DNA from: Microbacterium paraoxydans
GTDB lineage: Bacteria; Actinomycetota; Actinomycetes; Actinomycetales; Microbacteriaceae
Assembly (NCBI RefSeq): GCF_900105335.1
Contig: NZ_LT629770.1
Span: forward strand, 3,038,001-3,102,000
Length of the DNA: 64,000 bases
Reading direction: 5' to 3'
The translations under genes were made by a program, and so were the position numbers. Below, piece after piece: positions 34,929 to 46,014 of this stretch. Numbering within the stretch: position 1 is the stretch's first letter; each line of letters begins with the position of its first letter. Under the pieces are notes generated by a model. The model made no database searches. It was not told where the DNA came from and saw only the letters and a program-made list of their open reading frames with translations.

Positions 34929-34964
34929 CGGATGCCGCGAGGGCCGAAGCCCCCGCGGCATCCG
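34929..34964. terminator. Bidirectional hairpin between phoH2 and fumC
   Basis: CGGATGCCGCG (34929-34939) pairs with CGCGGCATCCG (34954-34964), and an inner GGGC/GCCC extends the stem around a CGAA loop. It separates the convergent phoH2 and fumC genes. Confidence 0.75.
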
Positions 34965-34977
34965 TGTCAGGCGTGGA

Positions 34978-36368
<1,391 letters not shown>

Positions 36369-36372
<4 letters not shown>

Positions 36373-37043
36373 TCCGAACCCTCCTTGGTTGCGGGGTCGA
36401 TCCCCTCGGCTTCGATGCCGACCGTGATGACGGGCGCTGCCTCACCCTCGGCCAGACGGTAGTTGGCGCCGACGATGCCGAGACGGCCTTCGGCGACGGC
36501 GTTGCTGATGATCTCGGACGACTGCAGCAGGTCGTTGACGGTGTTGCGCAGGTGCTCGCGTCCGACGAGCTCCGCATCGATGTCGGCCACCGTGCCGCCG
36601 CCGCTCTCCGCGAGGACCTTGCGCGCGGCAGGGACGATCGGCGCGATGAGCTTCCAGATGTGCGGGGGGAGCGGGTCGGCATCGATGGCGGTGCCGTCGA
36701 TGGCGGCGCGCACCGCACCGCAAGAGTCGTGTGCGAGCACCACGATGAGCGGCACCTCGAGAACGGCGACCGCGTACTCCAGGCTCGCCACGATGGACTC
36801 GCCGATCACCTGTCCGGCGTTGCGCACCACGAAGAGGTCACCGAGGCCGAGGTCGAAGATGATCTCCGCGGCGAGGCGGGAGTCCGAGCAGCCGAACAGC
36901 GTCGCGACGGGGTGCTGGGCCGCGGTGAGGTCCTTGCGGCGGTCGACGTTCTGGTTCGGGTGCTGGGGCTCGTCGCGGACGAAGCGACGGTTGCCGTCCT
37001 GCATCTGCTTCCAGGCGGCGGCGGGGGTCAGCGGGTGGGTCAT
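36369..37043 (-). CDS. Beta-class carbonic anhydrase
   Basis: Zinc enzyme interconverting CO2 and bicarbonate. The 224-residue protein has the zinc ligands and Asp-Arg dyad in [12 protein letters not shown] (Cys, Asp, Arg) and the His-x-x-Cys pair in [13 protein letters not shown], with [22 protein letters not shown] between them. All catalytic positions are intact. It could feed bicarbonate to ppc and to carboxylases of fatty-acid synthesis (inference). Both ends overlap the neighbours by ATGA. Confidence 0.95.
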
Positions 37044-37684
37044 CGGGCCTCCGAGACGGTGCGGATCTGGGGGATGAGCGACTCCGCGAGCTCCGCGGTG
37101 GAGTCCGCGGAGCGCGAGCCGTAGAGGAGCACGTAGTCGTCGCCGGCCTGGGTGCCGAGGGCATAGGTGACGTTCGCGTCGGCGCCGGCGGAGCCGGGTC
37201 GATAGACGTCCCACTCCCGGCCGCCGATACGCACGGTGTCGGTCGGGGCGACGCCGTTCAGCCGCTGCGGGGCCCACGAGGCGTCGGCGTCGAAGGCCTG
37301 GGCGAGCTTGATGAACCCGCGCTCGTCCTGTGCCGCGGGGGCGAGGGTGACCTCCCAGACCACGGGCGCTCCGCTCTGCAGTTCGGCGGCGTTCACCCGC
37401 CAGAAGTCGTCCGTCTCGGGGACGATCGCCGGGCTGCCCATGGACGACTCGACGTCCGCGGCGATGGCGGCCACGTCGATCGGCTTCGCGGCGACCGGCT
37501 CGCCCCGGGGGACGAGCGCGATGATGACGACGACCACCGCGAGGGTCACCACGAGCGCGGCGACGAGGTTGCGGACCGTCTGGCTCGACCGGTAGGCCTT
37601 GCTCGACGCGGCCTTGCGTGCCGCGGTCTCGTCCGGCGTCTCCGGTCGACCGAGGTCGGCATTGATCGCTGGACCCTTGCTCAT
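37040..37684 (-). CDS. DUF4245-family membrane protein
   Basis: A 214-residue protein with a cytoplasmic N-terminus, one membrane segment (about 38-58) and an extracytoplasmic domain. The domain has segments [39 protein letters not shown] and [24 protein letters not shown]. This is the DUF4245 pattern, conserved in actinobacteria between xseB and the glpX/fumC genes. The function is unknown. It overlaps both neighbours by 4 bp. Confidence 0.88.
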   Translation of the reverse strand: MSKGPAINADLGRPETPDETAARKAASSKAYRSSQTVRNLVAALVVTLAVVVVIIALVPRGEPVAAKPIDVAAIAADVESSMGSPAIVPETDDFWRVNAAELQSGAPVVWEVTLAPAAQDERGFIKLAQAFDADASWAPQRLNGVAPTDTVRIGGREWDVYRPGSAGADANVTYALGTQAGDDYVLLYGSRSADSTAELAESLIPQIRTVSEAR

Positions 37685-37914
37685 GACGCGTCGCTCTCGT
37701 CGGTGGTGGCGGTGCGCGCGGCTTCGAGGCGACGCTTCGCGCCGAGCAGCCACTCCTCGCAGCGGGCGGCCAGAGCCTCACCGCGCTCCCAGAGTGCCAG
37801 CGAGTGCTCGAGGGTCGGTGCCCCCTGCTCGAGCTCGGCGACGACCCGCACGAGTTCGTCACGGGCGGCCTCGAACGACAGCGTGTCCACAGGGGTGTCG
37901 TTCACGGCGCTCAC
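37681..37914 (-). CDS. xseB: Exodeoxyribonuclease VII small subunit
   Basis: A 77-residue helical protein ([45 protein letters not shown]) that pairs with XseA to form exonuclease VII, a single-strand-specific nuclease in DNA repair. The GTG start lies 6 nt after TAGGAT on the reverse strand, so the gene may be transcribed separately from xseA as a leaderless message. xseA ends 36 bp upstream. It overlaps the DUF4245 gene by ATGA. Confidence 0.94.
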   Translation of the reverse strand: MSAVNDTPVDTLSFEAARDELVRVVAELEQGAPTLEHSLALWERGEALAARCEEWLLGAKRRLEAARTATTDESDAS

Positions 37915-37950
37915 TCCTCCATCCTACGTCGTGCCCCGGACGCCGCCTGC

Positions 37951-39228
37951 TCAGGCGCCTTCCGCGATCTCGCCCTCCGAGCGCACCGCGAGCGACCCGC
38001 GATCCACCGTGAGGGTCAGGGCGCTTCCCGCGGGTGCATCGGACGCATCGCGGAGGATCACGCCGCCTTCGAGGTGGGCGATCGCATAGCCGCGGGCCAG
38101 AGTGGCGGCCGGGGAGAGAGCGCGCAGCGAGGCTCGCAGTTCGCTCGTCCGCCGGCCGGCGTCGTCGAGCTGCCTGGTCACCGCGTCGCGGCCGCGGGCG
38201 AGGAGCAGGAAGGTCTCCTGGGCGCGCGTGTCGATGATCGGATCGGGGGAGCGCAGCACCGGACGGGATCGCAGCTGCTCGAGCTGGGCGATGTCGTGCG
38301 TGAGGCGCTGGGTGAGGCGGGTGGTGGCCCGGGACCGGAGCTGCGCGATGAGCGCGCGCTGCTCCCCGACATCGGGGACGACGCGCTTGGCGGCATCGGT
38401 CGGCGTCGACGCGCGCAGGTCGGCGACGTCGTCGAGGAGAGGGTGGTCGTTCTCATGGCCGATGGCGCTGACCACGGGTGTGGAGACCGCGGCGACCGCC
38501 CGGACGAGACGCTCGTCGCTGAAGCCGAGGAGGGTCTGCGGGTCGCCGCCGCCGCGCGCGATGATGATGACGTCGACCTCGGGGTCTGCGTCCAAACGGG
38601 CGAGAGCCGCGAGCGTGTCCGGCACGCAGCGATCGCCCTGCACCGCGGCGTACGCGGTCTTGAACCGCACCTGCGGCCAGCGCAGCTCAGCGTTGCGGTG
38701 CACGTCCTTCTCGGCGTCGGAGCGCTCGCCGGTGATGAGTCCGATGACGTGGGGGAGGAACGGCAGGCGTTTCTTGCGGGCGGGATCGAAGAGGCCCTCC
38801 TGTCGGAGCTGGACCCGCAGCCGCTCCAGGCGCTCGAGCTGGTCGCCGAGCCCGACGTGCTTCATGGCCGAGACCGCGAAGCTGAAGTCCCCGGAGCGGA
38901 CGAAGTAGTCGGCCTTCACGGCGGCGACCACGTGATCGCCCACGCCCAGGTCGGCGGGGATCCGGCCGCGCACGCTCGACCAGACGCGGATGGAGATCTG
39001 CGCGTCGGAGCGGGTGTCCTTGAGACGGGCGAAGACGTTGCCGGCGCGGACGTTCCAGGAGGTGATCTCGCCCTCGACCCACACCGTGTTCCACCGTGCG
39101 ACGAAGTCGCGGATGGTGGCGTTCAGCCGAGCGACCGAGGTCGGCGCCTGCGCGGTGGAGTCGCGGGGGGCGACGGCATCCGCCGGCGGGGTTTCACCCG
39201 GTCCCGTCGTCGCTTCGAAGACTGTCAT
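37951..39228 (-). CDS. xseA: Exodeoxyribonuclease VII large subunit
   Basis: Catalytic subunit of exonuclease VII. The 425-residue product has the N-terminal OB-fold (VEGEITSWNVRAGNVFARLKD), the catalytic-domain motif IIIARGGGDPQTLLGFSDERLVRAVAA, VVSAIGHENDHPLLDDVADLRASTPTDAA, and then a long coiled-coil region that binds XseB. The length and order are standard. It is divergent from ispH with 64 bp between the starts, a widespread actinobacterial arrangement. Confidence 0.96.
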   Translation of the reverse strand: MTVFEATTGPGETPPADAVAPRDSTAQAPTSVARLNATIRDFVARWNTVWVEGEITSWNVRAGNVFARLKDTRSDAQISIRVWSSVRGRIPADLGVGDHVVAAVKADYFVRSGDFSFAVSAMKHVGLGDQLERLERLRVQLRQEGLFDPARKKRLPFLPHVIGLITGERSDAEKDVHRNAELRWPQVRFKTAYAAVQGDRCVPDTLAALARLDADPEVDVIIIARGGGDPQTLLGFSDERLVRAVAAVSTPVVSAIGHENDHPLLDDVADLRASTPTDAAKRVVPDVGEQRALIAQLRSRATTRLTQRLTHDIAQLEQLRSRPVLRSPDPIIDTRAQETFLLLARGRDAVTRQLDDAGRRTSELRASLRALSPAATLARGYAIAHLEGGVILRDASDAPAGSALTLTVDRGSLAVRSEGEIAEGA

Positions 39229-39292
39229 CTGCTCCCGTTCCTGCTCGCGCGCTCACCGGCCCCGTCCAGCCGGGCGACGGTAGAATCGAGGG

Positions 39293-40375
39293 GTGACTTC
39301 GACTGCCGTTCATCTTCCCGCTCCTCGCATCCCACGAGTGCGCGCCGCGGCCGGGCGGCTTCAGGATAACCCGGTGCCCGGACACAAGCGCGTCCTGCTC
39401 GCCGCCCCCCGCGGCTACTGTGCTGGGGTGGACCGTGCGGTGGTCGCTGTGGAGAAGGCGCTGGAGCGCTACGGCGCCCCGGTCTATGTGCGAAAGCAGA
39501 TCGTGCACAACATCCACGTCGTGACGGAGCTCGAGGCCAAGGGCGCGATCTTCGTGGAGGAGGTCGACGAGGTGCCGGAGGGCGCGCACGTCGTCTTCAG
39601 TGCGCACGGCGTCTCCCCGGCGGTCGTGAACGCCGCCTCCGACCGCGGTCTGCATGCGATCGACGCCACCTGCCCGCTCGTCACCAAGGTCCACCGCGAG
39701 GCCGTGCGCTTCGCGCGGGACGACTTCGAGATCCTGCTCATCGGCCACGACGGACATGAGGAGGTCGAGGGCACCGCAGGCGAGGCTCCCGATCACGTCA
39801 CGGTCGTCAACTCTCCGGAAGAAGCCGACACCGTGCAGGTGAAGGACCCGTCCAAGGTGGTGTGGCTGTCGCAGACGACGCTCTCCGTCGACGAGACGAT
39901 GGAGACGGTGAACCGACTGCGCACCCGCTTCCCCGAGCTGCACAATCCCCCGTCCGACGACATCTGCTATGCGACGCAGAACCGGCAGGTCGCGATCAAG
40001 AAGGTCGCGCAGGGCGCTGATCTCGTCATCGTGGTCGGCTCTGCCAACTCCTCCAACAGCGTGCGTCTCGTCGAGGTCGCCCTCGAGTACGGAGCCAAGG
40101 CCGCGTACCGCGTGGACTACGCCGAGGAGATCCGCCAGGAGTGGCTCGACGGCGTGGAGACGGTGGGCGTCACCAGCGGCGCGTCCGTCCCGGAGGTTCT
40201 CGTGCGCGAGGTGCTCGACGCGATCGGCGACGCCGGGTACCGCGACGTGGAAGAGGTCAAGACGGCGGAGGAGGACCTCATGTTCTCCCTGCCGAAGGAG
40301 CTCCGTCAGGACGCCTCGGGTCAGCGCGACGCGCGTGCCCTCGGCGGCCGCGCCTCCGCTGGAGGGGGTGCGTAG
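39293..40375 (+). CDS. ispH: 4-hydroxy-3-methylbut-2-enyl diphosphate reductase
   Basis: Last enzyme of the MEP pathway, an iron-sulphur protein giving IPP and DMAPP. Its three cluster cysteines are in [24 protein letters not shown] and [11 protein letters not shown]. Substrate-binding segments [18 protein letters not shown] and [14 protein letters not shown] are also present. The 360-residue length is normal with a short N-terminal extension. The GTG start lies 6 nt after TAGAAT. It supplies precursors for the uppS product. An IclR-family gene follows after 2 bp. Confidence 0.97.
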   Translation: MTSTAVHLPAPRIPRVRAAAGRLQDNPVPGHKRVLLAAPRGYCAGVDRAVVAVEKALERYGAPVYVRKQIVHNIHVVTELEAKGAIFVEEVDEVPEGAHVVFSAHGVSPAVVNAASDRGLHAIDATCPLVTKVHREAVRFARDDFEILLIGHDGHEEVEGTAGEAPDHVTVVNSPEEADTVQVKDPSKVVWLSQTTLSVDETMETVNRLRTRFPELHNPPSDDICYATQNRQVAIKKVAQGADLVIVVGSANSSNSVRLVEVALEYGAKAAYRVDYAEEIRQEWLDGVETVGVTSGASVPEVLVREVLDAIGDAGYRDVEEVKTAEEDLMFSLPKELRQDASGQRDARALGGRASAGGGA

Positions 40376-40377
40376 CG

Positions 40378-41169
40378 GTGAACGCCGCGGAGGCGGAGCC
40401 GACCCTCATCGGGTCCGTGCAACGCGCGCTCCGCCTGGTCGACATCGTCGCCAACTCCCCGCGGCCGCTTCCGGCCAAGATGCTCTCGTCGATCACGGGG
40501 CTCACCCCGGGAACGACCTACAACCTCGTCCGCACGCTCGTGCACGAGGGGTACCTCAGTGCCGAACCGGACGGGCTCGTGCTGGGCGGACGCTTCCCCG
40601 CGTTCCAGCAGCAGATCGACTCTCGCGGGGTGTTCCTGGCTCGGGTGCGCGCCGCTCTGCGCGCGGTCACCGAGGACGTGGGCGCCACGGCCTACCTCTC
40701 CCGGTATGCGGACGGGGAGATGCATCTCGTCGACATCGTGGACGCCGTGCGGAATCCGCGCATCGAGCTCTGGGTCGGGCTGCACGCCAGCGCTCACGCG
40801 ACCGCTCTCGGCAAGCAGATCCTCGCGGCGCTCTCCGAGGAGGATCGCCTGGACTACCTCTCCCGGCACCGGCTCGAGGAGCTCACGCCTCGGACGATCA
40901 GCGATCGCCGGACGCTTCTCACCCAGCTTGAGCAGACACCGGGGTGGGCGATAGACCGGGAGGAGTATGCGATCGGAGCCACCTGTGTCGCGGTTCCGGT
41001 CGTCGCCCCCGGGGTGACCGCGTCGCTGGCCGTCTCCCTGCCCGCAGACCGGGCGGTGGTCAACCGCCGTCTCGTGTCGAACCTGCAGCGCACGGCGCGG
41101 CGGCTCTCCCTGCAGCTCGGGGCGGATGCCCTGGACACCGACGGCCCGGACGCCGAGTTCACCATCTGA
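40378..41169 (+). CDS. IclR-family transcriptional regulator
   Basis: A 263-residue regulator with an N-terminal winged helix (GSVQRALRLVDIVANSPRPLPAKMLSSITGLTPGTTYNLVRTLVHEGYL) and a C-terminal IclR effector-binding domain. The latter includes TAYLSRYADGEMHLVDIVDA, LHASAHATALGKQILAAL and YAIGATCVAVPV. The effector and targets are unknown. The GTG starts 2 bp after the ispH stop, so it is probably co-transcribed with ispH, an odd pairing of a core pathway gene with a regulator. Confidence 0.92.
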   Translation: MNAAEAEPTLIGSVQRALRLVDIVANSPRPLPAKMLSSITGLTPGTTYNLVRTLVHEGYLSAEPDGLVLGGRFPAFQQQIDSRGVFLARVRAALRAVTEDVGATAYLSRYADGEMHLVDIVDAVRNPRIELWVGLHASAHATALGKQILAALSEEDRLDYLSRHRLEELTPRTISDRRTLLTQLEQTPGWAIDREEYAIGATCVAVPVVAPGVTASLAVSLPADRAVVNRRLVSNLQRTARRLSLQLGADALDTDGPDAEFTI

Positions 41170-41203
41170 ATTCGTGGCCCTGGTGTGGGCATCGCGGGTT
41201 CCC

Positions 41204-41209
41204 TATGAT
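41204..41209 (+). promoter_or_regulatory. -10 element in front of the putative C-loop RNA
   Basis: TATGAT is the best -10 hexamer in the intergenic region 41170-41404 and would start transcription at about 41216, at the base of the first hairpin. No good -35 is visible at the expected place (TGGTGT). Confidence 0.4.
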
Positions 41210-41216
41210 CGAAGGC

Positions 41217-41339
41217 GTAGTGGCTGACAACGCCCTACTGATCGCCTACGGCGTCCCCAGCGCCGGCGACCAACGGGATGAGGAGCGTCCCCAGCGCTCC
41301 ACGTCCGCGGCCCCGAGAAGTCCCCACTTCTCCGGGGCC
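41217..41339 (+). ncRNA. Putative small RNA with three UCCCCA-loop hairpins
   Basis: The 235-bp interval between iclR and the next gene holds four successive hairpins. The first (41217-41238) has arms GTAGtGGC/GCCCTAC. The second (41249-41265) has stem CGGCG/CGCCG with loop TCCCCAG. The third (41282-41300) has stem GGAGCG/CGCTCC with the identical loop. The fourth (41309-41339) has a 12-bp stem with one bulge and loop TCCCCA; it could also serve as terminator. Just downstream, TTGGGGAC (41348-41355) is complementary to the loops. The repeated accessible C-rich loop recalls the actinobacterial 6C RNAs, which have two C6 loops, but this is not that consensus. The strand is inferred from the -10 and the terminator-like last stem. 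Confidence 0.6.
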
Positions 41340-41404
41340 GCTATCGGTTGGGGACCCGGTTTCCCTGAACGGGTGGGCTGAGCCTCGGCAGATACGATGG
41401 CGGG

Positions 41405-41932
41405 ATGACCGACCAGCGCCCTCGATACGGGGAACTCGCCACACCAGAGGAGCAGCGGCTGGCCGCGGGCCTGCCCCCGGTGGCGGAGGTGATCGCCCCG
41501 GCCGCTCCGGCGCCGTCTTCGCCTCCCGCGTCGGCCGCCGCGAGTCCCGCACGCCCTCATCCGGTGGATCGGATCGCGACGATCGCGCTGCTCGCCTACG
41601 GCCTCGTGAACGTCGTCGTCACCGGCCTGTCCTACCTCGACATCGTCCCCGTGATGAATCAGACCATGGGGATGCTGGGCATCGAGGGCGAGTTCACCAA
41701 CTACGCCGCGGGCCGCACGTGGGGCACGATCGCGGCCGTCGTGCTGGCGGTCGGCTGGTGCGTCACGGCAGCCCTGTCGATCCGTCGCCTGCGTCGTGGC
41801 CGCCTCACCTGGTGGCTCCCGCTCGTCGGAGCCGTCATCACGCTGGGCATCGCCTCGTTCTGCCTCGTCGTGCCGATGATGGGCGACCCGGCCTTCATCG
41901 CCTACCTCGACCAGGCGACCGGGGTGCGTTGA
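41405..41932 (+). CDS. DUF6264-type membrane protein
   Basis: A 175-residue protein. Its N-terminus (RPRYGELATPEEQRLAAGLPP) and Ala/Pro-rich linker are typical of Microbacteriaceae DUF6264 proteins. Three membrane segments follow (about 56-80, 105-125, 137-160), with a conserved-looking outer loop containing MNQTMGMLGIEGEFTNYAAG. The function is unknown. The ATG lies 6 nt after TACGAT, so the gene has its own leaderless promoter and need not be part of the upstream RNA transcript. A strong bidirectional hairpin follows. Confidence 0.8.
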   Translation: MTDQRPRYGELATPEEQRLAAGLPPVAEVIAPAAPAPSSPPASAAASPARPHPVDRIATIALLAYGLVNVVVTGLSYLDIVPVMNQTMGMLGIEGEFTNYAAGRTWGTIAAVVLAVGWCVTAALSIRRLRRGRLTWWLPLVGAVITLGIASFCLVVPMMGDPAFIAYLDQATGVR

Positions 41933-41947
41933 CCCCGAGCACGCAGA

Positions 41948-41982
41948 CGAAAGGGGCCCGGCATGATGCCGGGCCCCTTTCG
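41948..41982. terminator. Bidirectional terminator between the DUF6264 gene and fbaA
   Basis: CGAAAGGGGCCCGGCA (41948-41963) and TGCCGGGCCCCTTTCG (41967-41982) form a perfect 16-bp stem with a TGA loop. It ends in CTTTCG on the forward strand and lies between convergent genes. Confidence 0.85.
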
Positions 41983-41996
41983 CGTGTCTGGTGGTG

Positions 41997-43025
<1,029 letters not shown>

Positions 43026-43212
43026 GAGAACTCCTGCGGTAGGTGAAGCCGGGACAGCTGCCACTCTATCGGGGCGGGTGTCCGGCTTCGGCAGGAGGAG
43101 TCGCGCGTCGGTGGTCGCCGTCCTTCGGTGGTGTTAAGAACCGCGATTTCTTCCTCGCGTGCGGGCGGAAAACGAGCCGAACGATCCCCTGCTCGCGGAT
43201 AGGCTGGGGATC

Positions 43213-44199
43213 ATGGTGAGTCTGACTGCCGACCTGAGCCCGCTGCGTCCCGACCGTAACCTCGCGATGGAGTTGGTGCGCGCGACCGAGGCGGCGGCGA
43301 TCCGTGCCGTTCCGTTCATCGGTCGCGGTGCGAAGGAGGCCGCCGACGGCGCCGCCGTCGACGCCATGCGGGCGTTCCTCGGGACGGTCGACTTCCAGGG
43401 ACGCGTGGTGATCGGCGAGGGCGAGAAGGACAACGCCCCGATGCTGTTCAACGGCGAGGTCGTCGGGACCGGACGGGGGCCGCTCTGCGACATCGCGGTG
43501 GACCCGATCGACGGCACGTCGCTGACCGCGGCCGGCCGGCAGAACGCGCTCTCCGTGATCGCCGTGTCCGACCGTGACACGATGCTCGACGCCTCCAGCG
43601 TCTTCTACATGGACAAGCTCGTCACGGGGCCTGCGGGCGTCGGCGTGGTCGACATCCGCCTGCCCATCGGCGAGAACATCCGCAAGCTCGCCGGCGCGCT
43701 GGACAAGCCCGTCGACGAGATCGTCGTCTCGGTGCTCAACCGTCCGCGGCACGAGCAACTCATCCAGGAGATCCGGGACGCCGGGGCCGGAACCCGTCTC
43801 ATGAGCGACGGCGATGTCGCCGGCGGGATCAACGCCGCACGCCACGACGCCCGCACCGACATGTGCGTGGGCGTCGGCGGCAGCCCGGAGGGCATCGTCA
43901 CCGCGTGCGCGATCAAGGCTCTCGGCGGCCACATCCAGGGTCGGCTCTGGCCCCGCGACGACGACGAGCGTCAGCGTGGCATCGACGCAGGTCTCGACAT
44001 GGACAAGGTCTATGAGGCGGACGACCTCGTGCAGGGCAACAACACGATCTTCGTCGCGACGGGTGTCACGGACGGCCAGCTCGTCGCCGGTGTGCGCCGC
44101 GAGCGCGGTTACGTCTATACCGAGAGCGTGGTCCTGCGGGGCGCCTCCGGAACCCTCCGGCGGATCGCGTCCGAGCACCTCGTCTCGAAGTGGCTGTGA
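43213..44199 (+). CDS. glpX: Class II fructose-1,6-bisphosphatase
   Basis: Gluconeogenic phosphatase of the GlpX type. The 328-residue product has VIGEGEKDNAPMLFNGE and the metal/phosphate motif DIAVDPIDGTSLTAAG, plus RPRHEQLIQEIRDAGAG and SPEGIVTACAIKALGG. The ATG at 43213 follows TAGGCT by 7 nt and I prefer it to upstream in-frame codons. In mycobacteria glpX lies beside fumC and DUF4245. Here it is 6.8 kb away, next to fbaA. Confidence 0.95.
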   Translation: MVSLTADLSPLRPDRNLAMELVRATEAAAIRAVPFIGRGAKEAADGAAVDAMRAFLGTVDFQGRVVIGEGEKDNAPMLFNGEVVGTGRGPLCDIAVDPIDGTSLTAAGRQNALSVIAVSDRDTMLDASSVFYMDKLVTGPAGVGVVDIRLPIGENIRKLAGALDKPVDEIVVSVLNRPRHEQLIQEIRDAGAGTRLMSDGDVAGGINAARHDARTDMCVGVGGSPEGIVTACAIKALGGHIQGRLWPRDDDERQRGIDAGLDMDKVYEADDLVQGNNTIFVATGVTDGQLVAGVRRERGYVYTESVVLRGASGTLRRIASEHLVSKWL

Positions 44200-44206
44200 C
44201 GGCTCT

Positions 44207-44230
44207 CCTGCCGGCATGATCGCGGGCAGG
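44207..44230 (+). terminator. Hairpin after glpX
   Basis: CCTGCC (44207-44212) pairs with GGCAGG (44225-44230), with GC/GC pairs possible inside the 12-nt loop region. It lies 8 bp after the glpX stop. Confidence 0.45.
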
Positions 44231-44370
44231 AATCTCGCCATCGTTACCGACCCGGTATCGCCTCCTCCACGGGTCGGCCCCGGTCCGGCCGGCTGCCGTG
44301 TCACAATTGTCACTGGGTTTGTCGCCGTCGACGGAGCCGCCAGGCACCGCAGGCACAGGAGGGCGAACGC

Positions 44371-44658
44371 ATGACAACGCAGCACACGAGCGGCTCGAAG
44401 AGCGCCGCGCCGACCAAGATCATCACGACGAACACCGGACGCATCCTCCGGGTGAGCGCCGATGCGGAGGCGGCAGCCGTAGCCCCGCCGGCACCGGTCG
44501 CGCAGCCGGCCGTCGATCCGGCTCGCCGCGCCGACGTGCTGTTCCGCGTCCGTCGCGCCGAGGGGCACGAGGTGAGTGCCTGGTGGATGATCGGCGCCTT
44601 CCTCGCCACGAGCGGCCTCGTCATCGTGCTGCTCAGCGGCGTGCCCGGCGTCGCCTGA
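44371..44658 (+). CDS. Small C-terminal-anchored membrane protein
   Basis: A 95-residue protein with a polar, Ala/Pro-rich N-terminal region and one hydrophobic segment near the C-terminus (WWMIGAFLATSGLVIVLLSGV, about 70-90). AGGAGGGCG precedes the ATG. The 170 bp upstream contain an 8-bp palindrome ACAATTGT inside TGTCACAATTGTCAC (about 44300-44312), which could be an operator. I do not recognise the family. Confidence 0.7.
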   Translation: MTTQHTSGSKSAAPTKIITTNTGRILRVSADAEAAAVAPPAPVAQPAVDPARRADVLFRVRRAEGHEVSAWWMIGAFLATSGLVIVLLSGVPGVA

Positions 44659-44694
44659 CGCACGCACGGTCGGAACATCCGGTCGCTCTCGTCG

Positions 44695-45963
44695 TCACTG
44701 CTCCCGGTCGTGGAGCGCGGCGGCGTGGTCCAGTCGCGCGCGGACCTCGCCGACGTCGGCCTGCATCGCGTCGGCGGCCTCTTCGGCTTCGGTCGGGGCC
44801 AGAAGCTCCGGAGCGGTGAAGCGCCGCCCGTCCGCGGTGATCGGCGACGCCGGTGCCAGGGCCTCCGCATCGACGCCGGGGAACTGCCGGGCGGTCACGA
44901 GCACCCGCGACTCCAGGGACCCGGCGAAGCGGTTGTAGCTGTCGACCGTGCGCTCGATCGCCCGCCGCAGGTCGTCGGCGTGGCCCGCGAGGGTGCCGAG
45001 GCGCTCGTACAGCTGCGTGCCGAGCGCCAGCAGACTCCTGGCCTCGGTGGACACCTCTTGCTGGGTCCATGTGTAGGCGACCGTCTTGAGAACCGCCCAG
45101 AGGTTGACGGGGGAGGCGAGGGCCACGCGGCGGCTGAAGGCGTAGTCGAGCAACGTGGGGTCCTCGTCGATGGCTGCCGCCAGCAGCGACTCGCTCGGCA
45201 GGAAGCAGATGACGAACTCGGGGCTCGCGTCGAGGCCCGACCAGTAAGCCTTCTTGGCGAGGGCGTCGACGTGGGCGCGGACGGCGCGGACGTGCTTCTG
45301 CATGTGGGCGCGACGCTGGGATTCGTGGGTATCGCCGAGGGGGAGCGCCGAGGCCTCGAGGTACGCGTCGAGGGGAACCTTCGCGTCGACGGCGATCGAC
45401 GTGCCGCCCGGAAGGCGGACGACCATGTCCGGGCGCCCTTGGCCGCGGTCGGAGGTGATCGTCGCCTGGAGATCGAAGTCGACGTGTCTGGTCAGCCCCG
45501 CCGCCTCGACGACGCGCCGCAGCTGCGTCTCGCCCCAGACACCGCGCGTGGACGTGGAGCGCAGCGCGCCCGCCAGTGACTCGGTCGTCGCGCGGAGCGC
45601 CTCATCCGACTCCTGGGCGCGCCGAAGCTGCTCGGCGAGCGTGCCGAACTGTGCCTGCCGCTCGCTCTCGATCGCGGCGACCTTGGACTGCATCTGCTGG
45701 AGACTCTCGCGGACCGGCGCCAGAGCCTGCAGCACGGCGTTCTGCTGCTGGACGCGCTGTGCCTCCGCCCGCTGCTCGGAGCGGGCGTGCTCGACCGCGT
45801 CCCGATAGAGGTCGTACTGGCGATCGCGGTCGTCTCGCGCGGCCGCGAGCTCCGCCTGCGTGCGTGCGATGTCGGCGGCGCTGCGTCCGGCTCGCAGGAA
45901 CCAGCCGAGAGCGACGCCCGCGGCGAGGGCCACGAGCAGGGGAACGATCGACAGGGCATCCAT
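44695..45963 (-). CDS. rmuC: RmuC-family DNA recombination protein
   Basis: A 422-residue protein with an N-terminal membrane anchor (about 5-25), a long coiled coil (about 35-130) and the RmuC nuclease-like domain. The domain has TRGVWGETQLRRVVEAAGLTRHVDF, GRPDMVVRLPGGTSIAVDAKVPLDAYLEA and VICFLPSESLLAAAIDEDPTLLDYAFSRRVALASPVNLWAVL. RmuC limits inversion at short inverted repeats; the domain is a PD-(D/E)xK-like fold. The ATG at 45963 is preceded by CATCAT 6 nt upstream. Confidence 0.93.
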   Translation of the reverse strand: MDALSIVPLLVALAAGVALGWFLRAGRSAADIARTQAELAAARDDRDRQYDLYRDAVEHARSEQRAEAQRVQQQNAVLQALAPVRESLQQMQSKVAAIESERQAQFGTLAEQLRRAQESDEALRATTESLAGALRSTSTRGVWGETQLRRVVEAAGLTRHVDFDLQATITSDRGQGRPDMVVRLPGGTSIAVDAKVPLDAYLEASALPLGDTHESQRRAHMQKHVRAVRAHVDALAKKAYWSGLDASPEFVICFLPSESLLAAAIDEDPTLLDYAFSRRVALASPVNLWAVLKTVAYTWTQQEVSTEARSLLALGTQLYERLGTLAGHADDLRRAIERTVDSYNRFAGSLESRVLVTARQFPGVDAEALAPASPITADGRRFTAPELLAPTEAEEAADAMQADVGEVRARLDHAAALHDREQ

Positions 45964-46014
45964 GGCTCCATGATGCCGGGGGCGTCCGACATCGCCGGGA
46001 GGACGCCAGGTGCG

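Noticed and set aside
41203..41381. A 58-codon frame (MIEGVVADNALLIAYG...) in the iclR-DUF6264 interval
   Set aside because: It lacks a ribosome-binding site, its ATG lies within the candidate -10, and the sequence is dominated by three hairpins with identical loops, better explained as RNA. A protein remains possible and is noted as the refuting alternative.
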